Assembly (NCBI GenBank): GCA_030760725.1
Contig: JASWHV010000005.1
Location: forward strand, 95,610,622 to 95,674,621
DNA: 64,000 bases
Direction of reading: 5' to 3'
Source of the DNA: Neostapfia colusana
Taxonomy: Eukaryota; Streptophyta; Magnoliopsida; Poales; Poaceae
Shown here: in pieces, positions 8,943-20,900 of the stretch
Numbering within the stretch: position 1 is the first letter of the stretch
Layout of the letters: each line of letters opens with the position of its first letter
The notes under the pieces: generated by a model
Told to the model about the DNA's origin: nothing
Databases searched by the model: none
What the model saw: the letters and a program-made list of their open reading frames with translations, nothing else
Translations under genes and position numbers: made by a program

Positions 8943-11497
8943 CTACATGATAGAAGCAATACATGTATTAATTTAAATGCAGTTGTATTAACTTTTAACT
9001 TGTGAAGTCTATAACTCTTACTAGACAAGCCCAATGACTGTGAAATTTTTACTATGGCTTGGTCATATCCTAACCAGAGACTTGGTCAAGTTTTAGTTGC
9101 AGCAAAGCTTATTTTAGCCCTCCACAATTAATCATGTACTTGACCTTAATTAATGGCTTTTTTAGGGTGTTCTAAGGATTTTCATGAGACAAACTATTAC
9201 TTTCTGAAAACTAGGTTTTCAGAGGGTTCTAATGGAGTTGGTCTCACTTAATTTGAATGTTCCTAGCTAAAGATATGAGCTAAACAATTTCAGAGAAAAT
9301 TCTGAAAATGTTTCTGAACATTTTCTATTTTCTCTGGAACAGTTTCACTAATCACACCATTAGGTGGATCAAATGAGCTCAAATGGGTCTGAAATTTTAC
9401 GGTAGTTCAGGGATATTTTGTTGAACATCCCAGCAAAATTTCAGGATTTTCCTCCAAGGGATTCTCCAGTTAAAATTCCAAATAGTTTAAACTTTGAAAA
9501 ATTAATTCTGGAGAAATAAGGATTTTCATGAAGTGAAACTTGATTTTCTGGAAAATTCTCGGAGAGCTGAATCCAAAAAAATTTGGTTCACTCGATTTGG
9601 AGCTTTCTAGCCAAAGTTATGTGGATTTGAAGTTTGAAGGAAATCTGAAAATCGGGGAAAAGTTTAAACTCGCGAGTGGGCCCCGGGGACACGCGTCGCA
9701 CGCCGAGGCGACCGCACACTGCGGCCCACAGGGTCTTTGCACGCCAGCACACCCGATCCCGGCCACACTCCGATCCTGATTTAAAATATCTGTCGCTGAC
9801 AGCTGGGGTCCACCCCCTTCTTCAACCTCGCGACGCCCGCGCTCTGCCGCCGTGGGACCTCGCCGGAGGGCTCGCCGTCGGCTCCTGTAAAGCTCCAAAC
9901 TTCACGATTTTGGCCGCCCCTGCCTACTTTTACTCGGAGAACAGGATTCTGGGGTCAGCTCGTCATGACAATGGCCGGTGCATGGTCGGCGACGAGCCGC
10001 CACCTCGGAAAGACTTCGGCCATGTCGGCTGACTTCCCTAGCACCTCAACTACTCGAGCAACCGGTCGGGAAGCATCAGTGGACCTCAAAGGAGGTCGAC
10101 ATGAGCTTGAGGCAGCTCGGGGAAGGCTTGGAGTAGGTCCTCTCCGTGCGCCCGATACCTCCCGCTTGCTCCGCCGTTGGTAAACCTCGAATTAAGCCGG
10201 TTGCAGAGGTTCTCCGGCCAAAGGTTGTGAAGGCAACTTGTGCGTTACCGTGTCTAGTTTGTGTAAGACCGGATTGAGGCCCTCTAATCCTTTCTAGAGT
10301 ACGAATTCAACGGAACGGCACCCGAAGGTCGTTCTGCACACAGAAAGGGGAAAACTGGAAATTCGCCGCCGGTGAGCAAACACTCGGGCTGTGGCTCGGG
10401 GGTGAGCAGCAACGGTCACCAGCGCGTCCAAGGGTGCCTTGGCTCGGGCGTGACAACGCCCTGGTTGGGCTGTCCACGGGAGCCCGAGGTGCGATGGTTT
10501 TAAGTCACCGAATTGATCTTTCGGCATAGCCGATATCAATCGGTTTCAGCTGAATTCTAGCGGCGTGGAAGACGGAGGAAGGTTTCTAGTACCTTGCGGT
10601 GGCTCTGGAGGGGACGGAGAGGCGGTGATCAAGCTTCTCTGATCAGCTCCGAGTGATCGGCAGCGATGGCGCGGTTCTGATGCGATGAGGCAGCAGAGTG
10701 GGCGGTGATCGCTCCGATCAGGGCGGTGGCGTAGATAAGGGGGCTGTGAGGCGGTTCAGCACGTCGGGGCGGCAAGCAGGTGGTGTCCCGGTCGCCTCTT
10801 CGCCGTGGCGGCTGCTCAGTCCGGCCCAAGAACACGAGCTGGGTTTTCAGTCGGTTTGAGTTGGAGTAGTGGCTGACATGTGGGTCCCACTTCCAGTTTT
10901 AACCTCTGAAATTTACTCCTAATCACTGTTGTAAACAGTGAGCCCCAAAATACCCCAAGTGATTCAAATTATTCACCCATGAGCCATTTGAATTGAATAG
11001 AATTCAAATTGGGTTTGGTTTGAATGAATCTCAGCACAAGTTCAGTTTTGAATTCAAATAAAGTTTGAATTTGTCCCACTTAGCTCATGTCAAGATCAAC
11101 TCCAAATGGAGTGAAAATTGGTGTGTGAGCTCACAAAAATGTTCTGAATAATAATATGCCTCCCACTTTTAAATTCATGGGATAAAAACAGTTTGAATTT
11201 GAATATGGTTTCAAACTGCCCTCTTTCTAGCTATACCCAAAATGACCTCAAAAAGGTTTTGAATTTGGGTGAAACTTGGCATGGACATCCTTAGCAATGT
11301 GGAGGAGTTTTCATATGTCCAGCCCACCTATATCACATGTGGGAAATACCACCTTTGCAATATGTGAGTTTGTTCTCTAATGAGCATGTTGATGGTGGCT
11401 ACATGCTCTTCATTTGTGTTCATCAACTTACTTCAAATGAGGTGTGTGGTGTGGTGATGAACACTTCAAATAGGTGTCAAAAACTGAGGCCCTTACA

Positions 11498-12070
11498 CGG
11501 CTCACTTTATGTATCTTATGAACTCGGTGTTCATGCCGGAGTTGGATCAGTTCGTCGTGGTATTCATCGACGACATCTTGGTCTATTCCAAATCAGAAGA
11601 GGAACACGCTAAACATTTGCATATTGTGCTCCAACGCTTGAGAGATCACAAGCTCTATGCAAAGTTTAGTTAATGTGAATTCTGGATCAACCAAGTTCCG
11701 TTTCTTGGACATATTATTTCAGCGGAAGGCATTGCTGTTGATCCAAGCAAGATTGAACAAGTCATGCAATGGAAGTCTCCAACATCAGTCCATGAAGTTC
11801 GTAGCCTCTTGGGTTTGGCGGGATATTATCGGAGGTTCATCCCGGGCTTCTCAAAAATCTCTAAACCTATGACGGAGCTACTGAAAAAGGGCATCAAATA
11901 TGATTGGAGCAAGCCATGTGAGGAAGATTTTCAAGCGTTGGTGAAACACCTCACAACAGCCCCGGTTCTAGCCCAACCGGATACAACCAAGCCCTTTGAT
12001 GTCTATTGTGATGCGTCCGGCATCGGACTTGGTTGTGTACTCATGCAAGGAGGACGCGTGGTCGGATATG
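11498..12070 (+). pseudogene. pol: pol fragment: reverse transcriptase C-terminal half and RNase H start (element B)
   Basis: Reads on from AHFMYLMNSVF through the polymerase active-site motif FIDDILVYSK, then the conserved block VPFLGHIISAEGIAVDP, then GYYRRFIPGFSK, into RNase H (FDVYCDASGIGLGC). One in-frame TAA at 11671-11673 replaces the Lys of FSKCEFW. The frame is otherwise open and stops where the solo LTR was inserted (TSD ATATG at 12066-12070). The upstream part was cut by A'. It cannot encode an active enzyme in this state. Confidence 0.9.
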
Positions 12071-14621
12071 TGTAAGGGCAAAGTTTTTGGCACATATTCA
12101 AAGTGTTCATCACCACACGAACACCTCATTTGAAGAAACTTTATGAATACATTTGAAGAGCAAGTAAATACCATCAACATGCTCATTAGAGAATAAACTC
12201 ACAAAATGCAAAAGTGGCATTTCCCACATGCATCATATAGGGGCTGTGCATATGAAAAACTTCTACACCTTGCTGGGAATGTCCATGCCAAATTTCACCC
12301 AAATCCAAAATCTTTTGAGGTCTTTTTTGGAATAACTAGAAAGAGGGTAGTTTGAACTCAAATTCAAATTCAAACTACTTCCATCCAATGAATTCAAAAG
12401 TGGGAGGCATATTCTTACTCAGCACATTTTTGTGAGCTCACACACAAATTTTCACTCCATTTGGAGTTGATCTTGACATGAGCTAAGTTTAACAAATTCA
12501 AACTCGATTTGAATTTCAAACTGCATATGTGCTGAAAATTAATTTAAACACTCCACAATTTGAATTCTATCAACCTCAAATGGGCTTGTGGTTGATAATT
12601 CAAAAATGAGAGGGTATTTGGGTCTCTACTGTTTAGAGCAGTGGGGAAAATTTAATTTCAGATGTTAAACCTCGGGTAGGACCCACATGTCAGCCTCAGC
12701 AGCAAATTCAACCGACTGAAGCCCGAGCTCGGTTTCTTGCGCTTGATCCAGCAGCCGCCATGGTGTTTTTCGATCGGGACAGCAGCTGGTTGCCACCCCG
12801 ACCACTGAGCCGCCTCACCCTCCCTCTTATCTCCGCAGCCGACCCGATCGAAGGCAGAACCGATCACTTCGTTGCTCTCTCGCGCAAGAACTTGATCAGA
12901 ACAGCCGCTGCTCCTTCGATCATCGGTCACCCGCCCAGCTCGCGTGTGAACCTCGTCTAAGCAGAAAAACGGCACCATAGTGTTCTCCACAACCCTCTCA
13001 AACCGTCACCTTGTGAGCTCGTGCTCCATACCCCGAGAACCACACCGATCCGCAGCGGTCGCTACAAAGCCGAGAAGAGGTGCTCCCGTGGGCAGCCTCA
13101 TCCCGGACTTGTCACGACCAAGCCAAGCTGTTCTTGGATGCGCAAGGACCTCCTGCAGATCACCTCCGAAGCTTGATCCAAGAGGTTAAGCGTCGACGGC
13201 GAATTTTGCAGTTTGCTTCCAGCCGGTGCACAGTCACTTTCGGGTAAGAAACGTTGAAATTCCCATTTGGTTCTCGTTTAAATCCCACCAAACTTCGCAC
13301 ATAGGAACTGGACTTAGTGGCGCATAAGTTGGCTTCACAACACTTAGCATGAGAACCCCTGTACATGGCGTATTTCCAAGTTTGCCAACGGCGGCTTATT
13401 CGGACAGCATCGGGCGCACGATGAGACCCACCTTGGAGCTATTCCCGAGCCTGTCCATCACCATGTCGAGCCTCCCGAGCCACCACGGGTGCTGTAGAGC
13501 CACTCCACCAGGCTTTTGGCCGGCTAGCACGTCGGAGCAACGTCACCGAACTCTTTCTGAGCCGCCGCACCGTCGCGAGCTCGGTTAGAGCCAACGTCGA
13601 TGAGGGGAAACCCTCCCAACGTGTTCAGAGCACCAAATTAGGGGATAGCACCGAGTTAGAGCTCAGGAGCTGACCGGACGATCGAGTTCGGCGGTGCTCC
13701 GGCGACCTCGGCGGCGCTACCGCGTGGGAGGCGCGAGGTATAAGACAACCGAGCCGGACCCGCTATTAGTGGGAGAAAACCGGGCGAGTGGATCATCTGT
13801 GGTCATGGATCAACTGTGGCAGCGCGGGAATTAAACCTGTAGCCCCATGTGCCATCGCTTCAGCACCCGACACGCGTATCCGTGGACCCACCGGCAGATT
13901 TAAACATTTCCCCGATTTTCAGTTTTAGTTCAAACTTTAAACCCACATAATTTTGGCTAGAAAACTCCAAATCAAGTGAACCAAATTTTTTTTATTCAGC
14001 TCTCTGAGTACTTTCCAACAAATCAAGTTTCACTTCATGAAAATCTTTAGTTCTCCAGAATTAATTCTTTAAAATTTAAACTGTTTAGAATTTTAACTGG
14101 AGAACCCTTTGGAGGAAAATTCTGAAATTTTGCTGGGAGGTTCACCGAAATATCCCTTAGCTACCATAAAAATGTCAGATCCATTTTAGCTCATTTGATC
14201 CCCCTAATGGTGTGATTAATAAAACTGTTCCAGAGAAAATAGAAAATGTCCAGAAACATTTTCAGAATTTCTCTGAAATTGTTTAGCTCATATCTTTAGC
14301 TAGGAACCTTCAAATTAAGTGAAACCAACTCCATTAGAACGCTATGAAACTATAGTTTTCAGAAAGTCATGGCTTTCTCCATGAAAATCCCTAGAACACC
14401 CTAGGAGATCCAATTAAGGTAAAGTACATAATTATTTGTGGAGAGCTCAAATGAGCTTTGCTGCAAATGAAACTTGGCCAAATTTCTGTTTAGGTTGGAT
14501 CCAAACCACAGTAAAAATTTAAGAGTCATTGGGTCTGTCTAGTAAGACTTATAGTCCTCACAAGTTTAAACTTCAATTTAAATGCATTCAAATTGATACG
14601 TGTATATATTCTCTCATGTAG

Positions 14622-14702
14622 TCGCTAAGGTTGAGGAGGAACCCAAAGTCATAGACTTCTTCACTCTGGAAGAACAGCTAGCCTATGACCAAGAGCACCA
14701 AG
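14622..14702 (+). other. LTR micro-ORF, first exon-like segment (alpha solo)
   Basis: An 81-base open segment after TCTCATGTAG, ending CAAG|GCAAGA. The frame reads VAKVEEEPKV and ends YDQEHQ. It has the same length and phase as the other alpha and gamma copies, although this LTR is a solo remnant on the opposite strand. Confidence 0.5.
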
Positions 14703-15792
14703 GCAAGATCTGGTTTGCATTAACCTTTTTACAAAGTTTTACAGTTTTGAGAACTTACTTTGAGCACTCAATAAATTCTTGCATTAGAGTCTTGTTTGAA
14801 ACCCAAATGCATAGCCAAGAAAACCCTGGGTTGGGATTAGGTTTGAAAATCTAGTTAGCTGCTGCAATGCTAAGACAGTGTAGGATTCGGTACAATTCGA
14901 GTAGTTGGAACTACTCACGAGAATAGGCTAGAGGCACATTGCTCGTGTAAAGATAGCAAATGAAACACATGGCAAGAAAAATGAGACCGAGCGGAGAGTG
15001 AGGGCAGCAGGACTTTGGGGCCTGGGTGCTATAGCTCCGCTTGTGTCGATTGAGGACTGAGCCATGTGCGGGCATGTTGAACAAGCTAGAACAGTACCGA
15101 AGACCTCCCGGCTATATGGGGAAACTGGGAAACCGATGTAACTCGGGTAGCTGGGTTTTGAGGCATAGCTGGTCGTTCAGAGGGTAGGTTGAGAGCTCGA
15201 TGTGTAAATTGGCACGTGGCACTGTGGATGCGCGCGCAGAGACCTCTTGCTCGGGATGATTGGACCGGTTCAACATTTAGCTGAAGGGTGAAAGGTGGTT
15301 GCGTACAACGTCCGTGATGGTTGCTGTAGGCAACATCGAGTACGGGCATACTTGATGGGTTATTCGGGTAACCCTGCAGGTGTAAATCGATTATAATCAC
15401 CGTCCCTCGCGGTCAGGAGTACCACTTGTTCACTGTTAAAAGAACAGGCTAGATACATGTTAAAAGTTTGCTGATTTGAAAGCTATACTTTGCATGTTAA
15501 TATCTTGTTGTAGTTTAGAGCTAATTAAAGTTCTTTTCAACTTTGGGCAAAGTACATGAGAGAAATGTGTTTCTTGTTTGATTGCGGCTCTCTCATGTGC
15601 CTTAGCGTAAGGTTCTCCACAACCTGCTGCTAAAAACATGAAAGTAAGGTTCCATTAATTAGGCGAGTATTTTGCTACTATTTTTACCTCATGTACCCTA
15701 TAATCATTCATGTAGAAGTTTCACGGATAGGAGAGATGGGTCTGTCTTGCTGAGCCATCGTGCTCACTGCTTGTGTTTGAAGCTTTTTGTAG

Positions 15793-15881
15793 GGGTCTAT
15801 GAGGAAGGGACTCCCAAGGAGGAGACGGAACCCCAGGAGGGGAACCCCGTCGAGTGGGAGTCGTGCACGCCGCCATGTTAG
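15793..15881 (+). other. LTR micro-ORF, second exon-like segment (alpha solo)
   Basis: An 89-base segment after the acceptor-like TTTTTGTAG, in the phase complementary to 14622-14702. It reads VYEEGTP and later VEWESCTPPC before TAG at 15879-15881. The implied intron is 1,090 bases with a GC-AG boundary. Confidence 0.5.
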
Positions 15882-16116
15882 TGTGTTTGCGTGCTAGCGG
15901 GGACACGTTCACGGGATGAACGTGAACTCAATGCGTAGTCTATGCCCGTGAGTGTAGACGGAACATATTTTGTTGTACAAATGTTCATAAACCTGTTTAT
16001 GTAATAAAACTTTGCTTCTGCTTTGTATCTTTGATGTGCGTTATCCGGTGCTGTGCAACGCAGCACCCCTCAGCGTGATCCTGGCTCGACAAGGCCGTTG
16101 GGGCCGCGTCAATATG

Positions 16117-17930
16117 GATCACTGCAATTACGGAATCATGAGCAACATTATCCAACTCATGATCTCGAGCTTGCTGCCGTGGTATTAGCTTTAAATATGT
16201 GGAGACTTGACCTATTGGGAAATCTGGTTCATCTCTACACCGACCACAAAAGCTTGAAGTACATATTCACTCAAAAAGAGTTGAATATGCGACAACGGCG
16301 ATGGTTGGAGCTTATCAAGGACTATGAGATTGAAATTCGTTATCATCCGGGCAAGGCAAATGTGGTTGCCGATGCACTCAGCCGGAAGTCTCATATTCAT
16401 AATCTGACCAGTACTTCGATATAAGAGGAAGAACCGAGTCTCTACTTGGTTCCATATGGAGCTCTACATAATCTGGCTCTCATATCCACATTAAAAGAGG
16501 AGGTCATGGAAGCTCAAAAGCGAGACAAGGGCATGTCTCATATCAGAAGAAAGTTGAAGAATGGGGAAGTAAAATTTTTCCGGTTAGATGATGAAGGTAC
16601 CTTATGGTTCAAGGACCGGATAGTCGTACCCCGTGATATGAGACTGCGGAAGAAAACTTTGGATGAGGCTCACTTATCCAAATTTTCTATTCATCCAGGA
16701 AGCAACAAGATGTACCAGCAATTGAAGACTAAATTTTGGTGGACCCAGATGAAGCGAGAGATTGCTAAATACGTATCAGAATGTGATACGTGTCGGTGAG
16801 TTAAAGCCGACCACATGAAGAAAGCGGGAACCTTACAACTGCTAAGCATTTCGGCATGGAAGTAGGAGGATATTAGTATGGACTTCATTGTTGGACTACC
16901 TCTCATGGCTAATAAGCATGATTTGATTTGGGTAATCGTTGACCGGTTAACCAAATCAGCACGCTTCATCCCGGTGAGTACCAAATACAACGTCAAGCAG
17001 TATGCGGAGTTGTACATAGCACAAATCTTATGCTTGCATGGAGTTCCCCATACCATTGTCTCCGACATAGGATCGCTGTTTGTATCCCGTTTCTAGGAAC
17101 AGCTACATGCATCCTTGGGAACAAAATTTATTCGAAGCTCTGCGTATCACCCTCAAACCGATAGGCAAACTGAGAGGGTGAATCAAATACTTGAAGATAT
17201 GCTAAAGGTGTGTGCCATCCACCACGGTCAGAGTTGGGATGATCACCTACCGTTGGCGGAGTTCTCATATAACAACGGTTATCAATCAAGCATAAAAATG
17301 GCACCTAATGAAGCTCTCTACGGCCGAAAGTGCCGCACACCCTTGAACTGGTGTGAATCTGGCGAGAGAGTGATTTACGGGATTGATCTCATAAATGAAG
17401 CGGAAGAGCGGGTAAGGCTCATTCAAGCAAATCTCGAAGCCGCTCAGTCCAGACAAAAGAGCTATGCGGATAGGAGACGTCGTCCTCTGGACTTCCATAA
17501 TGGGGACCATGTATACCTCCGCGTATCTCCTGTGAAGGGAATTCACCGATTCAGAGTGAAAGGAAAATTAGCTCCACGTTTTACAGGTCCCTTCGTCATC
17601 ATTGAAAGATGTGAACCCGTGGCATACCGTGTGGAATTACCGGCAGCCTTAGCCGGAGTTCATAACGTCTTCCACATATCTCAGTTGCGGAAGTGTTTGG
17701 AAGTTCCAACAGAGATTCTCACGGAAGGCATATCACATTTGATGCCGGACCTCACTTATGTTGACCATCCAACCCGGATAATTGATAAAAAGACTCGCGA
17801 GACCGGAAACCGTACGCTGCGATTTTTCAAGGTGCTATGGGAAAATCACACGTCTGATGAATCTACATGGGAAAGCAAGGAGTATTTACAACGCAATCAT
17901 CCGGAGTTATTAGAGGCTTATGTTCATTAG
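16117..17930 (+). pseudogene. pol: pol fragment: RNase H, integrase, chromodomain-like tail (element B)
   Basis: Continues B pol after the solo LTR. In order: the rest of RNase H (YPTHDLELAAVVLAL, LYTDHKSLKYIFTQ), the integrase HHCC zinc domain (HLSKFSIHPG to CDTC, about 16670-16795), and the DDE core (MDFIVGLP near 16880, a degenerate SDIG for the usual SDRG near 17070, QTERVNQ near 17165). The GPF/Y-type C-terminal region follows (FTGPFVIIERC), then a chromodomain-like end (KVLWENHTSDESTWESKEY). Stops at 16422-16424, 16797-16799, 16863-16865 and 17094-17096 disable it; the last three sit where Arg or Trp codons are expected. The final 271-codon stretch is intact. Confidence 0.9.
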
Positions 17931-17982
17931 TCGCCCTCCTCGCATTGTTCTTAAATATGAATCTCAGGACGAGATTCTTTTT

Positions 17983-17995
17983 AAGGGGGGAGGAA
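17983..17995 (+). promoter_or_regulatory. Polypurine tract of element B
   Basis: AAGGGGGGAGGAA directly abuts the 3' LTR start (TGTAAAAGTC at 17996). It is the expected primer site for plus-strand DNA synthesis and fixes the LTR boundary. Confidence 0.85.
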
Positions 17996-20900
17996 TGTAA
18001 AAGTCCCAAAACTTGTAAATGGAAAACTTTAGTGATGAATAAAGTTGAGTTTAAATCCAAGAAATGGGACATGCAAAAAAATTTCTAAACATGTGAAGAT
18101 GGTCATGAGCAAGCACATGAATTCAAGTCCACCTTGAATTCAAATGATCATTTAAATGTAAAGGTGGTCATTTGAAATGGAGGATGCAAATTGTGGTTGG
18201 AAACATTCACTTTGCAGCCACCAAATTAAAAGTTTGAATCCATATTTGGAGTCTTCAGGTCCAAATTATGAGGAAGACAAATTTTGAGAAGATTTGGAGG
18301 TGCTTTGATATGTATATCAAAGATACTTGTGAATTTCATTGAAATTTGAATTCAAATTTGAAACTGAGGTAGAATTTGTCAATTTGCCAAATGGTTTTCA
18401 AATTTGAGCTCCACGGGATTGAAGTTTGCAATGTGCCAAAAATTGGAGATATTTAAGAGAGGAAATCAGTGGGGCCCAATTGTCATTGTGAGGGGGGAGA
18501 CTTACTACCTATGTCTCTGTTTTCTGTTCAGACACGAGCTCGGAGCAAACAAGCGCAGGGCGCCACCGAGGCTTGATTCAGCGATCACCGCCTCTTTCCG
18601 CCTCGCGATGGCAACCAGCCTCACCATTTCCCTTCACGCTAGGTGTGATCCAGTCCCCACAACCCGAACCAAACGTGTTCTGTTTCTCCTCGCCCACAAC
18701 ACACTCGCACACCACCGAGCTCGCTGCCGCCGCGGTAAAACAATCGGGGAACCGCCGAACATGTGCCACAGAGCCCCACTGAGCTGAAAAACGGCGTGGT
18801 AGAACCCTCACCTACCTCCTCGGTGCCGAAACAGAGCATAGTTCGGTTCCCTTTCCGCGGGCGCACTGTTCTTCGCGCTGACCTAAAACCACCAGTGATC
18901 AGGCGTACGAGGGCAGCTCGCCACAGCGGCTTTCACGCCCGAGCAAGTACACCTCCGGATGCACTGTTGACCCATGCTGCTCACCCCCAGACCTCAAGTC
19001 GAGCCGTGGATCACCGAGAGCCAATTCGGTAATTTTCTTTCGGAGGGCGCAATTTGACCTTCCGGTACGGGATGATTAAATTCAGATGCAATTCATGTTT
19101 TTAGCTCACCAAATCTTGCACACGGGAGCTAGACTAGCTAGCGACCCTATTTCCTTCGTAAACATAGCTTAGAACCGAGTAGTTGCAACCAATTTTGAAC
19201 CTTCCGATCGGCGGTCATGGCGGGAACCGCCGGGCACACGGTCAGACCTCATTTCGAGCCGTTGCCGATCAAGTTTAAATCAAAGCCGAGCACCCCCATG
19301 ACCACTGGTGCTGTAGAACCAAAGACCCGTTGGTTTGGGTCTCTAGAGTGGGCGCGCGATGTCGCCGGAGGGAGAACCGAGCCGCCGCACGTCGCCCGGT
19401 GGTTTAGAGCCATCGCTGGCCTCTGGTGAGCACAGGGACGAGTTCCTCACGTCGAGAGCGAGGCTAGCGGCGAGTTTCAGCTCCTAAGTCCACCGGAAAT
19501 GGAGGGTCCGAAGCAGTGCCGCTGCGCCGGCGAGGGGGGGGCGAAGCGCGCGGGAAAAAAGGGCGGGAGGAAGAAGAAGCTTCCGGCCCCACCAGTCAGT
19601 GGCTGTTGCGGTAGACTGGGATTTGCTGTGGCCATTTGATCTGTTGTGGCTACAGCCTGATTAGCTGTGTACTACAGTGTGGCTGCATCACAGGATTGAC
19701 ATGTGTGCCCGGGACCCACGGTCAGAGTTTGAACATTTCCTAGTTTATTTGAATTCCTCAAATTTAGTTCAAACTTTAGAACCTCATAACTTTTGTAGGA
19801 AGCTCCAAATTTAGTTACTCAAATTGGTATGGATTCAGATTGAAAAACTTTATCCAAATATGCAACCCAATTTGTATGAAAATCACTACTTAATTCTGGG
19901 AAATTCTTTAAAACGTTTTAGCAAAAGAATTTTAGAGGGAGTTTGGTTCATCCAAAAATCCTCAAATTTTTCCAGAATATTCTTTAGGATATTAGTGGAC
20001 TACTGTAAAAGTTTCAGCTCATTTGGAGTTTATTTAGTTAGTATAATTCTGATTTCAAGTTTCTGTGTTCAAATGAATACAGAAACATTTTCAGAGAATT
20101 TCCAAAACTTGGAAATTCAGATCTGCGCAATTCCTAGTTCCAAAAATCCTAGGAACATTCATGCATGCTACCTGAGCTATGTTTGAAATTGTGGTTCTCT
20201 CTAATTTGCATGAAAGTGCAAATTTATTTAGAATTAATTCCTTTGTGCCTAGATGCTTAGGGAATTGTTCTGGGTGATCTACTCATTGAAAAATTCTAAA
20301 ATTTTGTTCAGATTACTTTCTTGTGACAAGGAACTCACAAGAAAAGTTTCAGCTCCAGTGGAGCTCTGGATCACCACTGTCCTGTTAAACCTATTTAGAT
20401 GATTAGCACACAAGGGATGAAATGCAATTATCACTTGATCATGTTGCTTCACCCAAACCCAAACCACTAGCACCAGTGTCATTTTAAATTCTTAAACAGA
20501 GTTCCAGTTTTAAATTTGTCTTTAGAACTTGTTAGCAAAAATTTTGCAATTAAACATATATGCATATTCATAACGTGTAGTGATTAAATGTGGAAAAATG
20601 GAGAAGAAGTGAGGCTTGGATCAAGGAGCAAGAAGAGCAGTGATTAAGCTTCAAGTCATCAGCAACTAACTTCACAATTATCTGACTTTAGTCACCTGCA
20701 AAACCAAGGCAACCTCCGGTTTGCATTTAAGTTATTTACAAAGTTTTTACTTTGTTCACAATAATGGTTTAGGGTTTGTATGTGCATTAGGTCAAGGATG
20801 CTTTATACTCCAAATGCATGACTAAATACACCCGAGAGTCGAGGGTAGAATATAGTTCCCGCTGTAGAAGGTTGCCGTGCTAAATAGATTAGAACCTCCG

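Larger units (their letters stand above)
7409..11497 (-). mobile_element. Ty3/gypsy element A', 5' end only (family alpha)
   Basis: A second minus-strand alpha element: a 5' LTR (11497 to 7453), primer binding site, and 43-44 bases of leader, where element A interrupts it. It sits inside the pol reverse transcriptase region of plus-strand element B. The candidate target duplication is 11498-11502 (CGGCT), and the B reading frame resumes exactly there. The rest of A' lies off-window to the left, beyond A. Confidence 0.8.
7453..11497 (-). repeat. 5' LTR of element A' (family alpha, 4045 bp)
   Basis: Minus-strand LTR starting TGTAAGGGCC at 11497 and ending at 7453. It is collinear with 3366-7408 over its whole length, with scattered substitutions and a clearly diverged GC-rich stretch (compare 10570-10850 with 6480-6780). 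The divergence shows the two LTRs are not a recent tandem copy. It faces the alpha solo LTR at 12071-16111 as an inverted repeat with a 573-base spacer. Confidence 0.9.
12071..16111 (+). mobile_element. Solo LTR, family alpha (4041 bp)
   Basis: Starts TGTAAGGGCA at 12071 and ends GCGTCA at 16111. It is flanked by perfect 5-bp duplications ATATG (12066-12070 and 16112-16116), and the pol frame of B continues across it when it is ignored. It is the inverse complement of the LTRs at 3366-7408 and 7453-11497. It has no internal region, so it formed by LTR-LTR recombination after insertion. Confidence 0.95.

Noticed and set aside
3366..11497. Tandem duplication of an LTR
   Set aside because: The two LTRs are clearly diverged, each has its own primer binding site, and the junction falls at the exact LTR terminus. 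Nested insertion explains it without a duplication event.
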